From assembly GCF_000224145.3 (NCBI RefSeq), contig NC_020172.2, positions 6,061,160 through 6,125,159 on the forward strand: 64,000 nt of DNA. Reading direction: 5' to 3'. Below the pieces are notes generated by a model that did not search any database, was not told where the DNA came from, and was given only the letters and a program-made list of their open reading frames with translations. Shown one piece after another: positions 22,401 through 33,900 of the stretch (within the stretch, counting starts at the first letter, position 1; the number at the start of each line of letters is the position of its first letter). The DNA comes from Ciona intestinalis. Taxonomy: Eukaryota > Chordata > Ascidiacea > Phlebobranchia > Cionidae. Both the position numbers and the translations under genes were made by a program.

Positions 22401-24751
22401 CTCCCAAGGAATTGTTGCTCGCACAAACTGTAAGTGGGGGTTGTGGTGTCTCTATAATGTGTATGTAAGCGTTAGATATCTGTGGGTAATGAGGTGATAG
22501 TGGTTGGTATTTGAGGGATTTTGTTTTAAGTGGACGAGGGACTGTGACTCGGATTTAGGTCAGAGTTGGCACGTTACCCCAACACCCAGGGTGCTACAAC
22601 CCATTAGTGACCACTGGGTTGGAGTAATGTCTGTTAAGTGTCTTGCCAAAGGACACATGTGCCTTTTAATATCGAGCATCGAGCCCGGTATCTTTCGGTT
22701 ACAATGCGCTACAATAATAATATGATTCTAATATATGATTTCTATTATAGGAAGATTACGTTGAATACTCGCGACAAGGAAACGTCATCAAAGGGCAAGA
22801 GAAAGCGAAAACTAAGTCTAAATATATTGAAGATGTTTATGTTAATAACCATACTGTAAGTATTTAATCAGGGGATTCACCCATTTTGTTAATATTCATT
22901 ATCGTAATGTTTTTAATTTATAACAAAATCTTGGGTAAAATTTATTAACAATTAAAACTGGGGTGGTAGAACGTATAATGTCACCCGTGTTTAAATATCT
23001 GGATTGATATGTAACTCTAGACACCCTTGATACAGCTATGCAGGCAATAATATATGTTGGGTAACATCCCCTCCCTTACACCTAATATACATTATCATTT
23101 ATCACAGCACGATAAATTCATTCCTAACAAAATCTTGGGTGAAGTTGTTTAGCACCCCAAGCTAAAATTATCATGCAAGTTATGCAACCCTGTTTCAAAG
23201 ATAACACCTCCACAGTAGATACACATTACAACAGACTCTGTGATACCGCCTCTAACATTACCCGATATATTACAGCACGTATGGGGATCATACTGGCAAG
23301 CTGGTGTTTGGGGCTACGCGTGTTGTCACTCAACTGTTAAACAAAGTTATTGCACGGGAGAAGCGGGGAAGGCTACGAAGAAGATAGAAATACCATTAAC
23401 TACTAACAATGAGAATAAGAAAGGTGAATTGTGATGTCTTACGTTAATTGTGATGTCATAGTTATGAAATTAAGTTACAAAACCGGTGTTTAAGTTGGGA
23501 AATTTTAATATGTTTTTTTTTAAGTTTGAAAAAAATCTTGATTTGTTATTGAATTTTAAAGTTTATTTTATTTAATTTTAGAAACAAAGTTGGAGAAATT
23601 GGAGAAGAAACATTCAGCGTGGACGAAAGCGCTCGGCATTGAGCACAAGGTCCAGGAAGATGGTGGTGGGGGTAGCGAGGGTGACGGGGGTGACAGGGGT
23701 GACGATATGGAGGGTGAGGAGGGGACAAGTGGGGAAGAGGATCAACCAAAGTCTCTTCTACAGGTTAGTGTGATGATTGTGGTGGGATTGTCCCTGAGGT
23801 CATCTCAACTGTTTTACATTCATCCTTCGTTGAGTTTCATAATGTTTTGCAGTTTCTGTGTTTATTTAGTTACCTTGGGATTATTGTATGGTTTGTTTAC
23901 AGCAACATAGAGAGAAATTAAAAGAAGACATGAAGGAAAAAAAGAGAAGAAAAAAGAGAGAGAAGAAGAAAAAGAGAAGAAAGCAAAAAAAGAGAAGTTC
24001 ATCAAGCAGGTTTGTTTACTTATTGTGTGGTAAATATTCACACCAATAGTAGCGGCATCCAGCCTTGAACCCTTTCCCTCTCATCTAAAGTAAGGCATAC
24101 CAGCCCTACACACCACAGCCTATGTAGTTATGATGTCATAATGCAGTGACTCGGATTCTGACGCACCACCGGAACAAAAAATACGAAAGAAGATGCTCGG
24201 TGAAGCGGAACAAGAGAAACTTGAGAAGGAACGAAGGTTGAAACAGGTCGGATGTTTGACTAATTATGGACTAGATTGTTGAAGTAGTTTTGATTGGTTT
24301 TCATTAAATAGTGTCTGAAACACAAAGTGCGGCATTGTGGGCTAATCGATTGAATGTTTGAGACATTTGAGTCGCTATTTCTTACTCTTCGATTTTGTAA
24401 GCGTGGGGAAAAGTAAAAGTTATTATTATGACATCACAGTCGTTACTTTTCCCTTTATTTCTAAATCCGCACATTTTGAGAAACACTCATATTTTGCATT
24501 ATTTTTGTCAAATGTTTTTTAAGTTAGCCCAGAACCGAAAAGCGGAAAGTAAAAGTTTCGTAATCACACAGGCTGTTGACAAAGAGAAGCAGCGCGTGAA
24601 AAGAGTGAATGAAATAATGAAGTTGGATGAACGTGATCGTCCATACAATAGCATGGCTGATATCAGGGAACCAACCAAGGATGAAATGGAAGCTTATATG
24701 ATGAAGAAGCAAGATGCTGACGACCCAATGGCTAAGTTTATTTCTAAGTGA
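19438..24751 (+). CDS. SLU7: pre-mRNA splicing factor SLU7, 13 exons
   Basis: Exons: 19438-19619, 19910-20144, 20566-20675, 20993-21107, 21333-21550, 21757-21824, 22233-22429, 22751-22855, 23276-23423, 23582-23763, 23912-24009, 24147-24246, 24524-24751, giving 661 residues (human about 586). SLU7 acts in the second catalytic step of splicing, in 3' splice-site choice. Diagnostic segments are [36 protein letters not shown], the CCHC zinc knuckle [14 protein letters not shown] (residues about 124-137), [35 protein letters not shown] and [19 protein letters not shown]. Also present are [18 protein letters not shown] and the C-terminal [20 protein letters not shown]. Exon 11 is ambiguous. The obvious acceptor at 23903 gives [12 protein letters not shown] but then loses frame in an A-run. 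The acceptor at 23911 keeps frame, or one A is missing near 23940. Confidence 0.96.
20180..20331 (+). repeat. short TIR element, copy 7
   Basis: In a SLU7 intron, from AGCTGCCAAACCTGGGGCGG to TTTATAAAAGTTTGGCCAA. Confidence 0.78.
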
Positions 24752-24972
24752 AACGCATCTGGAAACACTACTGGTTTTTCACTTATCTGGAAACACTACC
24801 GTTTTATGGTTTTCACTTGGAAACACTGCTTGGTTTTTGATCCTGAAACACTGCTTGGTTTACTATTTATTCACTGGAAACACTGTTGAAACATTTTCAC
24901 TGGAAACACTTTATCAGCTTAAACCTTTTATTACAAACAATAGATATCATATTTTTACTAAAATAACGACAA
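24752..24972. repeat. convergent SLU7/SPAG16 spacer with CTGGAAACACT repeats
   Basis: Only 221 bases separate the two stop codons. From 24757 to 24910 the 11-base unit CTGGAAACACT (or CTTGGAAACACT, CCTGAAACACT) occurs seven times at irregular spacing of 20-35 bases, joined by TTTTCACTTAT-like sequence. It lies in the 3' UTR of SLU7 and probably overlaps that of SPAG16 antisense. Confidence 0.75.
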
Positions 24973-27900
24973 TTACGACCAAACTCGCATACTCCCATCT
25001 GACCCCCCGCTTAACATAAATTGACCCCCGATGTCAAAGGTCACGGCTTGCACAGCGTCGTCGTGACCCGCTAGCATTGTGACATCACTCGTACCAACTT
25101 CAACCATCTTTATCGTTCCGTCGTTACTAGCAACGGCCAGGAGGTGGCCTGCAAATGTTTTTAATTAAATTTTGATGAAATTTGAATTAAATCAATGTTG
25201 TGTTTTGTACGTTAGGGTAATGGGCTCACCAATAGAATACCAGGCTGGACACTGCTACCATTGTAGACATTGACACTTAAAGAACATTGCTCCAACCCAG
25301 TAGTCACTAATATGTTATAGCACCCTGGGTGTTGGGGTAATGGGCCAACTCTGCCCTAAACCCCAGGTCCTTGACAATTACCCCACCCATATAGATTAGG
25401 ACCCCCTCTTACCTGATGGGTCAAACGCGACCCTATTAGCGGGGTGAGGTCCCACATCCACGGTGATCATCGGGGCAACATGGCGCACGTCCCAAAACTT
25501 GACCGTCCCGTAACTGTCGCACGATCCGATGGTATCACCCTGTGTGTGATGGGTAGTGGTGTAGAATTAAATATACAGGTTCTTTATTTAAGCTAAGCTA
25601 CTACAAGGTAATTTATTAATTAGGTAAAAAGAGCATCGATAAAGTACTTTAAAGGTTAAATACGTAAAAATCTAAAAAAGTTTAACTAGATAATTATAGG
25701 AATCACAATAAAGGAGTGCCGAGCTTAAACACAGGGGAGGCAGGGATAGTTAGACACACAATCCTGTGAAACAAATCTAACTTATTGTAATGTTTACTGA
25801 TAAATGTAGTGCAGAAAATTAGAGGTTGGTCTGCCCACCCCTGCCACCCCAGGTTTTGCCTTGATTAGCTTTACGTAAACCCCTAACTTTTATAAACACA
25901 GCTAGTTAGACTACTTTTTCTATGAAACCACACTATTAGTTGTGAAACAGTCAACCTACGTCTAGTTACCTTAAGGTTAAATACGGCATTGTTGACGGAG
26001 TGAAGATGGCCGTAGAATGTTTGTGCACAAAGTCCCTGCGTAGGTCAAATAATGTCTAACAGATTTATTGGAACTTGTTGCTTTAAATGAATGAATGAAA
26101 GTTACTTTTCAAGTTACCACGTATGTAACTTTGTGGGTGATTTTTTTTATGTATAGCTAATAATTTATACGACCCATTAGTGACCACTGGGTTGGAGCAA
26201 CTGCCGTTTGGTATCTTGCCTAAGGACATATACACCCCAATGTTCAGATATCACATATATTAAGTAACCATATCAACCACTCACGGTACGAGCATCCCAT
26301 AATGACAAAGTTTTATCGGCCGATGCTGTTAGTAGGGTGTTCGCGAAATGTAGAAACTGAATACTGTTGACAGAATCTGCGTGTCCGCGAAGCGTGGAAC
26401 GACACCTTTCACTGGAAATGCAAGGTTTACATGAATAATTGAAATTTATATATTTTTAGAATGTCTGTTTGTTTCTATGTTTTTGTTAAGTATGTAAGTT
26501 TATATAAGGTATCTATGTTTGTAAAAAGTCTCTACAATTTCTATGTTTGTATGTTAATATTCTGTTTGTATTTTTGAAATGATTAAATTTATACGAATTT
26601 AGCTTAACCTATGTACAACTTGTATTGAGTTGATATAACTTATTCATTTACTTCTTCCATCTTTTTTAATCAATTTATTATTTGATAATTAATCATGAGT
26701 TTTACATTATAAATGACAATGACTTCTTTAAACAAAGTAAATGAAACATTGCAACCAATTTGGCGATGAACTGTTTCAATTTATAGAAATTCAGTTATAC
26801 CTTGTACACATTGTATTGAATGAAACATACCTGTGCACATCCCATATCTTTGATGTATTATCCATGGAACAAGAAGCCAGGAAGTCGCCACACGAGTGCC
26901 ACGACACCCCCCACACTGCATGGGTGTGGTCGGGCAAGGTGAGCACGCACGAAGCTTTCGAGAAATCCCAAACTTTGACGCAAGCGTCACCACTAGAGGT
27001 CGCTAGCTGCGCTCCACTGGGGGGCAGTGGTAAGTGTTTGTTAAATATTTTGTAAAAATATTAATCAGGTTTAAAAAAATGTTTGTTAAAATAAATGTTT
27101 AAGAAAGAGCTCAAACAATCATAACATTGGCACGTGTTCGTTGTTTTATCTGATCACCAATTAGTTTATCTGAGCTTTTTTAAAAGGATTAATTTAACAT
27201 TTTTAATGTTTGGCTGATAATATATCTCGGCCTATTTTGTGTTTCTACCCAAGTCATGCCTTAAAATACGTCAAACGTCAAACCTAGTGATTTAAAAATA
27301 TTATAGTTCTAACACTGGCCACTATTTATCATCCCAACTTCACCATGCATCACCTTGGGTGGAAATCCGAGTCGGATATCCAGTCTGTGTGTCCCTCCCC
27401 CGTCATAATAATATCACCACTAGGTACCGCCCACATCTTCCACTGGTGGTCGTCAGATGTTGTTACCGCGATCTGTTTACGAGGGTGTAACGAGACACTA
27501 GAGGGAACAAGGGAGATGCATTTTTAGATATTTTAAAAACATATAAAAATTTTTTTTCGAATTTTTAGAAAAAAATAATAAAAACAATAATTAAAAAAAA
27601 TTAAATCAGATATATAATAATAAATTACATTTACCTGCTAATTGCAAGGTCATGACCCCTGATTGACCCCGTTTGCCTGAAACCCCCCGTCCTTGTTAAG
27701 TGGGTTGGGGGTCCCTTGGCGTGGGTTAAATATGGGTTGACCCTCGAGTCTGTGGGGAACTCACTATCCTGTATATATATGGTTAGGGGGTGAACCACAC
27801 CAGATGTAAGATCCACTTACTTGAGTGTTCGATGTTTTCGGCTGTTCCCGTTTGTTCTCTACACTCCCCCGAGCTTCGCGCAATGCTGATTGTGTCGGAC

Positions 27901-30393
27901 CACCACGGTTCGCCGATCGTTGCGCGCGATACCCCGACACCGGGGGCAGCATAACCTCCTTACCCGTTTCTAAATTCCGCAAAGTAGCTTGTAACCCAGT
28001 CACCTTGTGATGTCATAATTAGCTGATTATTAAGTGACATGGCACATTATGACATAACAGTTTAGTCTCGGGGCATTTATTCAGGTAATAAGGACCCCCT
28101 CATACACGCCCCCCCACCCACTTGCCACACCCACCACACGACCCCAACCCACTTGACACACCCCCACCACACCCCAGCCACACCCACCTGCCCCACAGCG
28201 CGATCCCTCTCCAGCTTGGTCAACATCTTCTCTTTCATAGCGAGCTCGTATTTATGTTTAAGTTCCCTCAACGTTGGTTCGTATGAATTGTAATGTTTCT
28301 TTAACCTGGGAGGACGTTTCTGTGTTAATGTATTGCAACAAAATTATTATTTATTCAAAACAATAAACAAAAAGATCATATTATTAAAAAAACAGCAAAA
28401 CAACAGTCGTTAAACACGCTATGGGATAAAAGGTGCGGAAAGTAAAGTCAGTTAAACTGCGTCACTAATTTATAAAAAAGTTTCTGTGATTAAGAATTGC
28501 TTATTTATCAGTTTCTGTGATTAAGAATTGAAAATATTTATCAATGTATTGTTACAACACAGGGGTCCCTTATGACATCACGGGGTCAGTTATGACATCA
28601 TAGGGTTACTTATGACATCACAAACCTCTTTATATCGGTAATTAGTCGATTCTTTTCCTGCACTGCCCTCTTGTGGTTGATTCGGTGGAAATCTCGTTCT
28701 TTCTGCAACTTGACGTGAGTGTCCTTGGCTTTGCTGTGGGAGTAAGTAAGGGGTGGCTGGCGGTTAATGGGGGTAACAATGGGGGTGGGTTGGGGTTATT
28801 TGGGCACATGCGCTAATCTTATATAAACACAGGGGAGGCAGGGATAGTTGGACACACAATCCTGTGAAACAAATCTAACTTATCGGTTGTAATGTTCACT
28901 GATTAATGCAATGTAGAAAATTCCGGGGTTGGCCTGCACACCCTGCCACCCCAGGTTTGGTGCCTATTATTAGGGGTAAGATGGGATACTCACCTTGCAG
29001 CCGTCATGTATTTCTGTAACTCTGATTTCAATCTTTTCACCTCGTCCCCTAGTGTCTGGTTCCTGTGTATGCATTATAGTGTTATGACATCATCAATATT
29101 ATGACATCATCACATTATGACATCACACCTGCAATAAGCATCCGGCACGACCCCAATATCCTCGTTGCCGAGCAACCCCTTCTGTTGCATCTCGTACCTG
29201 TGATGTCATAAACAACAATTATAAAACTTTTCGACAAAACAAAAAACCCTGTGAATTATTTTTGACAGAATGCAACTGTTGTTTTGCTACTTATTTCCTT
29301 CTCTTTGTTGTTTCATTAATTTTATCTTCGCTATCGTATTCGAAATTTATGTTACGAAATTTATGTATGTTATTATTTACAGCTGATGCAAACATTAAAC
29401 ATCCCAACCAACCATTCTGTTTGGAAACTTTGAAGCGTTCTCTTCATTCCCATTCGAAGCAAAAAGTTTCGGACGAAATCATCGATCACTTCGGGGCGGT
29501 GGATCAACGAGGCCACTGGAGGGCCCTCTACGCGGATCTGTGATGTCATAATGGTTTGGTAAGTATTATTCAAAGATGTAACACGGATGTTCATACACCT
29601 AATGCCCGCTTACGAGTTACCATGTTTGTAACTTTGTGGGTGATTTTTCAAAAAACTCACGGCAGCTTTTTCATCTTGTTTTGATTCCTCGATTGAAAGA
29701 ATCGTTTTATCAAAGCCATCAAGATGATCAGTAGAGCCAACGCTCAGGTCGTCCACAGGGACCTGGGACCAAATACTGGGGTTAGGAAATACATTGAAAA
29801 AAGTAAGGTTTAATGCGGGCTATTTAATCAAACTCAATATTTTTTAAATGTTCAGTTTTTAGCTACGTTAAAACTTAAAAAAACTATAATAACATTGACA
29901 CAGATTTGGTTCGATATTAAGTTGTTTAGCCAGCATAACAAAATGTTGTGAAATCGGTTCTGCTGTGCAAACCTACAGAGTTGTAAATTTAAAAACCACA
30001 ACTTTCAACAAACCTCTTCATATTGATATTCATCATCAGAATCCCCAAGAACGGAAACTTCTGTAAAAAATAACATTATTGTAATCGATTAGTGTGTGTG
30101 TTAGGATTTGACAGTGAGCATGAGGTGTATGAAGCCACCATGTATGGTGTGCAACACCCGTGTTACAACTCAACAGCAAGCATGAGGTGTATGAAGCCAC
30201 CATGTATGGTATGCAACACCCGTGTACTAAACCCCTTGGTTTCCCATCCAGAGTATAAACATGTTATAATTTAGGAGTAAAGTAACATATTTTCTACACA
30301 CAGTGACACAGACTACCATAATATATTTATTACAACAACAACAATTAATTTACTTTCAAGAAAAAACGGTCCATCTTCAGCTTCTGACGTCAT
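24973..30393 (-). CDS. SPAG16: sperm-associated antigen 16 / PF20, axonemal central-apparatus WD-repeat protein, 16 exons
   Basis: Minus-strand exons: 30393-30354, 30060-30014, 29762-29661, 29537-29413, 29197-29129, 29062-28994, 28733-28626, 28305-28188, 28003-27821, 27768-27635, 27497-27354, 27016-26831, 26411-26285, 26035-25970, 25539-25413, 25148-24973; 606 residues, complete (human long form about 630). PF20/SPAG16 sits in the central-pair bridge and is needed for flagellar motility. The N-terminus MTSEAEDGPFFLE followed by GDSDDEYQYEE matches the family's YYLEQ...DDYEYEE. EVIDDFVRNFLLRMGMKRTL (about 79-100) is LisH-like. A coiled coil follows (LKKHYNSYEPTLRELKHKYE, MLTKLERDRAVGQ). DSEFPTDSRVNPYL precedes the WD repeats, which run from about 337 to the end (TSSGDACVKVWD, ASCSMDNTSKIWDV, HADSVNSIQFLHFANTLLT, SADKTLSLWDART, CDSYGTVKFWDVRHVAPMI, GGSDGSMRVWS-stop). 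Confidence 0.95.
25718..25860 (-). repeat. short TIR element, copy 8
   Basis: In a SPAG16 intron; the left end is degraded and the right end reads CCCCAGGTTTTGCC. Confidence 0.75.
28093..28187 (-). other. C-rich (G-rich in the transcript) tract just after a SPAG16 donor
   Basis: The 95 bases after the donor at 28187 are almost only C, A and T on the plus strand, so the transcript reads GTGGGTGTGGCTGGGGTGTG and similar. It has many G2-G7 runs. It is the minus-strand counterpart of the donor-proximal G-runs seen in the plus-strand genes. Confidence 0.6.
28818..28968 (-). repeat. short TIR element, copy 9
   Basis: In a SPAG16 intron, from TATAAACACAGGGGAGGCAG to CCCCAGGTTTGGTGCCTA. Confidence 0.78.
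30115..30228. repeat. two-copy tandem repeat (about 62 bp) in SPAG16 intron 1
   Basis: The unit AGCATGAGGTGTATGAAGCC ... TGCAACACCCGTGT occurs twice head to tail. It is derived from the same tail sequence (GAGGTGTATGAAACAGAACACCCGTG) that forms the 98-bp arrays. Confidence 0.7.
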
Positions 30394-30920
30394 AATTAAC
30401 TTTATTCTTTGTAAAATTCCAGAATTCACGTCACAACAGAAACAAAACAAACGAAGCGTTTCTTCTGTTGCGTCACGTTGCCATGGACAACTAGACAACC
30501 GCATGGTGGAGCTCTTTAGGATATTTGGGGACAAGTGGATGGACCCAGAAACAAAGTCAGTCAAGTTCTTGTTTTAAAATCTATAATTTGATTTAAGATC
30601 AGGTTTTCTAATTTATAAAACTCCTAAAACGAGTCTTACTTTGCGAATTAAGCGATTTTAAGCCCTTAAAATATTTCTAAAGCGCGTTATTTGTGAGTTT
30701 CTGTCATCTGCACTATGACGTAATAATAGTTCGAGAACTCGTTTATTGTATAAAACAAAACGTGATTGCTACGCAAGAAATTTCTGTCCAATAAAAATAC
30801 AACGTTCTGTCACGTGGTCAGAATGCAAGAAAATATTTCAGTTCTGGTATTTTTGCATAATCCGTATTATTACGTCATAATCAGGTGCGTTTCACACGTC
30901 ACAATGCTATATTGTAGAGG
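30394..30920. other. intergenic spacer upstream of SPAG16
   Basis: Lies between the SPAG16 start and the ASB stop, both on the minus strand, so it should hold the SPAG16 promoter. Near 30386 and 30717 there are CRE-like TGACGTCA / TGACGTAA motifs. No coding potential beyond short ORFs. The 83-codon ORF at 30564-30313 contains the true SPAG16 start as an internal methionine. Confidence 0.5.
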
Positions 30921-33900
30921 TCATTGTACGTCACAGTAAGTTAGATAATCCGTTAGTGGTCGCGGCAGGGGAAGTATCTCAAAGGTACGCTGCTCTCTTA
31001 CAGCTTTAGTGCCCAGTAGGTGGCGTATTTTTAACCGGCACAAATGTAGGAGCGAACGTGGGGTTTCTGGGGATTAAACAATAGTTATTATGGACGTAAT
31101 AATGGATGAATGTAACTTATTTATGGCGGGGCAACGACAGTTGTTATAACATGGGTGTTCTGTTTCATACACCTCGTGCCCGCGCTCACAAGTTACTACG
31201 TATGTAACTTATATTATACAAATTTACCACGTCGTCGGATGACGTCACCGTTCATGACGTCATCACCCCCCACTTACCGGTCAGCTGTTGTATCTCGTCC
31301 CATTCATCTCCGTCCCTCACGACCCCCATAATACGATCACATAGTTTCAACGATCCAGTAAATTGCAATAAATACCTAACAGCGTCTCCGCACCAACCAA
31401 CGTTGTGCGACTCAGTCAGGTAAAAACAAAACTAAACAAAAGAAAATGTGAAATGGTTTAAAAATGTTAATTTTAATATACCAGCGTTTCGTCTGCCGTT
31501 TGGCAAGACTTATTGGCATATAAACAATATATGTTTAATACGGTCCCTCATGGACACTTGTAAAACTTAGATTTGTAAACTTTGCCTGGTGGCAACTGCA
31601 GCTAAAATGCCAATTATTTCGTCATTATTACGTTGCGTAACGACTGTGACGTCATAAACGCTATACTCACCGATTTCCTTTGTTCGTTTTCTTCGAATCG
31701 CGAATGATCGCGGTTACCTATGTGACAGGAAAGACACTTTGTGACGTCACAACCCGACACGAGAATTTGTTTCAGCATCCTGGATTCAACATTCGTTTTA
31801 ACAATAAGTTTAAGTTAAAAAGCGCACACGTGGGATCACTGAGTCGCCGCGGCATAAAATATAAATCATAGGAAATATTTGCGGGGCGATTGTGGACGAA
31901 TAAAGAACAAAATGAAATTGTAAGGATTTTAGCGCCAGCAGATCAGGGTCAGATCCGCATAATTATAACACAGTTGCGTAGTCATATCGATAACATATGA
32001 AACACCACTATGCCTGTAATCTCGAAGCGCAAAAGCGACGGTGGCGGGAAAAGTGGCGCCATCTTCATTAAAGCAAGCGTTGACGTCAGCACCATACGTC
32101 ATCAGGAGGTCGGCCATGTTGTATTGGCTGTGGCTCACCGCTACTAATAGTGGCTGTGAAGAAAGGGGGGGGGGGGGGGGGGTTGTTATAACGTGGCTGT
32201 TGCACACTTACAAGATACCACGAATGTTACTCTCTGGATTATTTTTTTTATATGGCTGACAATTTCGATAACCTATTAGTGACCACTGGGTTGGAACAAT
32301 AACCCTTAAGTGTCTTTTAATGTCCAATAAAGTAAACATTCGCACACAATGGTAATACCTTCACATAATCAAGTTCGGTCTCGGCTCCAGCTTCCAGAAG
32401 GATTTCGGTCGCTTCCTCCGAATCGTTGTACACAGCGAAGAACAATGCCGTTTGTCGTCGGTCTCTGTGACGTCATACATTTGATTATTACGTCAAAACC
32501 CAATCATGGTATAAACAGACACCGGTATTATAACGACTGTCGTTACCTGTAGGTTATTTTGTCTCGGGTCAGTTTAACGTTGACGTCATATCCGTCTTTG
32601 ATAAGCATTTCTAAGATTTCTATGTTGTCTCCTTTAGCAGCTGAATGCACCGGACTCATCCCGCACTCTTGCGCCAACGTGCGGTCGGTGACCGGGAGTA
32701 ATCTTTCCACGATCCTGTAAAGGGTGTCCTGGCTCACTTAATGGCATGAATCATTGGGTAAACAGGTAAAAGAAACATTAGTAATATAGTGCGGCTGCTA
32801 AACCCAACATACAGTGAACTGATAACATCAATTTTATTTATCTTCTCGAGTAGCATATCAGCACGCGAGATTATGAGCAGCATTCATTCTTCCATTAAAG
32901 AGCATTAGTTTAGCTGTTGAACCCAGCATGCAGTTAACGTAAGTTAAGGGTTACTAGAGGTGAATAAAAGGTTACTATAGGTCAACTTACTCAATATATC
33001 CTTTATGTGCGGCAATATGCAGCGGATACAATCCTTCACAGTTGACTAAATGTGGATCCGCCCCATGACGTAACAACCTGATGACGCAATCAACATGACC
33101 TTCCTTACAGGCCTCGTATAAGGGTGAAGCCGATTTACTTTTAGCGCACAGGTTAGGATCGCCACCTAGCGGATAGATAAATTATGTTTTGTTGTTGTTG
33201 CTACTGGGATAGTTTGGTGTAAAAGTAAATTGCTCTTCTGGTACGGAAACTTCAGTAACTAGTCATCACAAAATATTAGACATCTCTGGTAAAATACATA
33301 ACTTGTATTAAAACAAGCTTACGTTTGCCACCCAGTGAAGCATTATCAGGGATATGGCAGATGGAATGTTGGTATAATAGAATTAACGGTTTTTATCAAA
33401 AGCGCTTTTCCATATACATAAACTAATACAACGTCACGTTATAGAAATCATATATACCCGCTATAAGTAACATCTCAAGGCAGATACTTCTACCACATGC
33501 GGCGCTAGTGAACACGGGGCTGATCCCGAACCCGTCTCTCGTGTTAGGGTTTCCCCCTTTTGCGAGAAGTAATTCAAGTACTTGGGTGTGGCCCTGTCGG
33601 TTAAATGTAACTTATTTATTCAAGCATGGCGGGGCAACGACAGTCGTTATAACACGGGTGTTCTGTTTTATACACCTTGTCCGCTTACGAGTTACCACGT
33701 ATGTAACTTTGTTGGTGATTGTTTTTATGTATGGCTGATAATTTGTACAACCCATTAGTGACCACTGGGTTGGAGCAATTGCCGTTAAGTGTCTTGCCCA
33801 AGGACACATATGGGTTGTATAAGTTCCACTTACTCTATAAACAGCTTCGTGCAACGCCGTCCATCCACGGTTCAATGATTTGTTCACGTCAGCGCCACCT

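Noticed and set aside
28306-28319. SPAG16 exon 8 starting at 28319 (KRPPR...)
   Set aside because: That start leads to a stop in the frame left by the previous exon; the acceptor 14 bases further (CTCCCAG) restores the frame.
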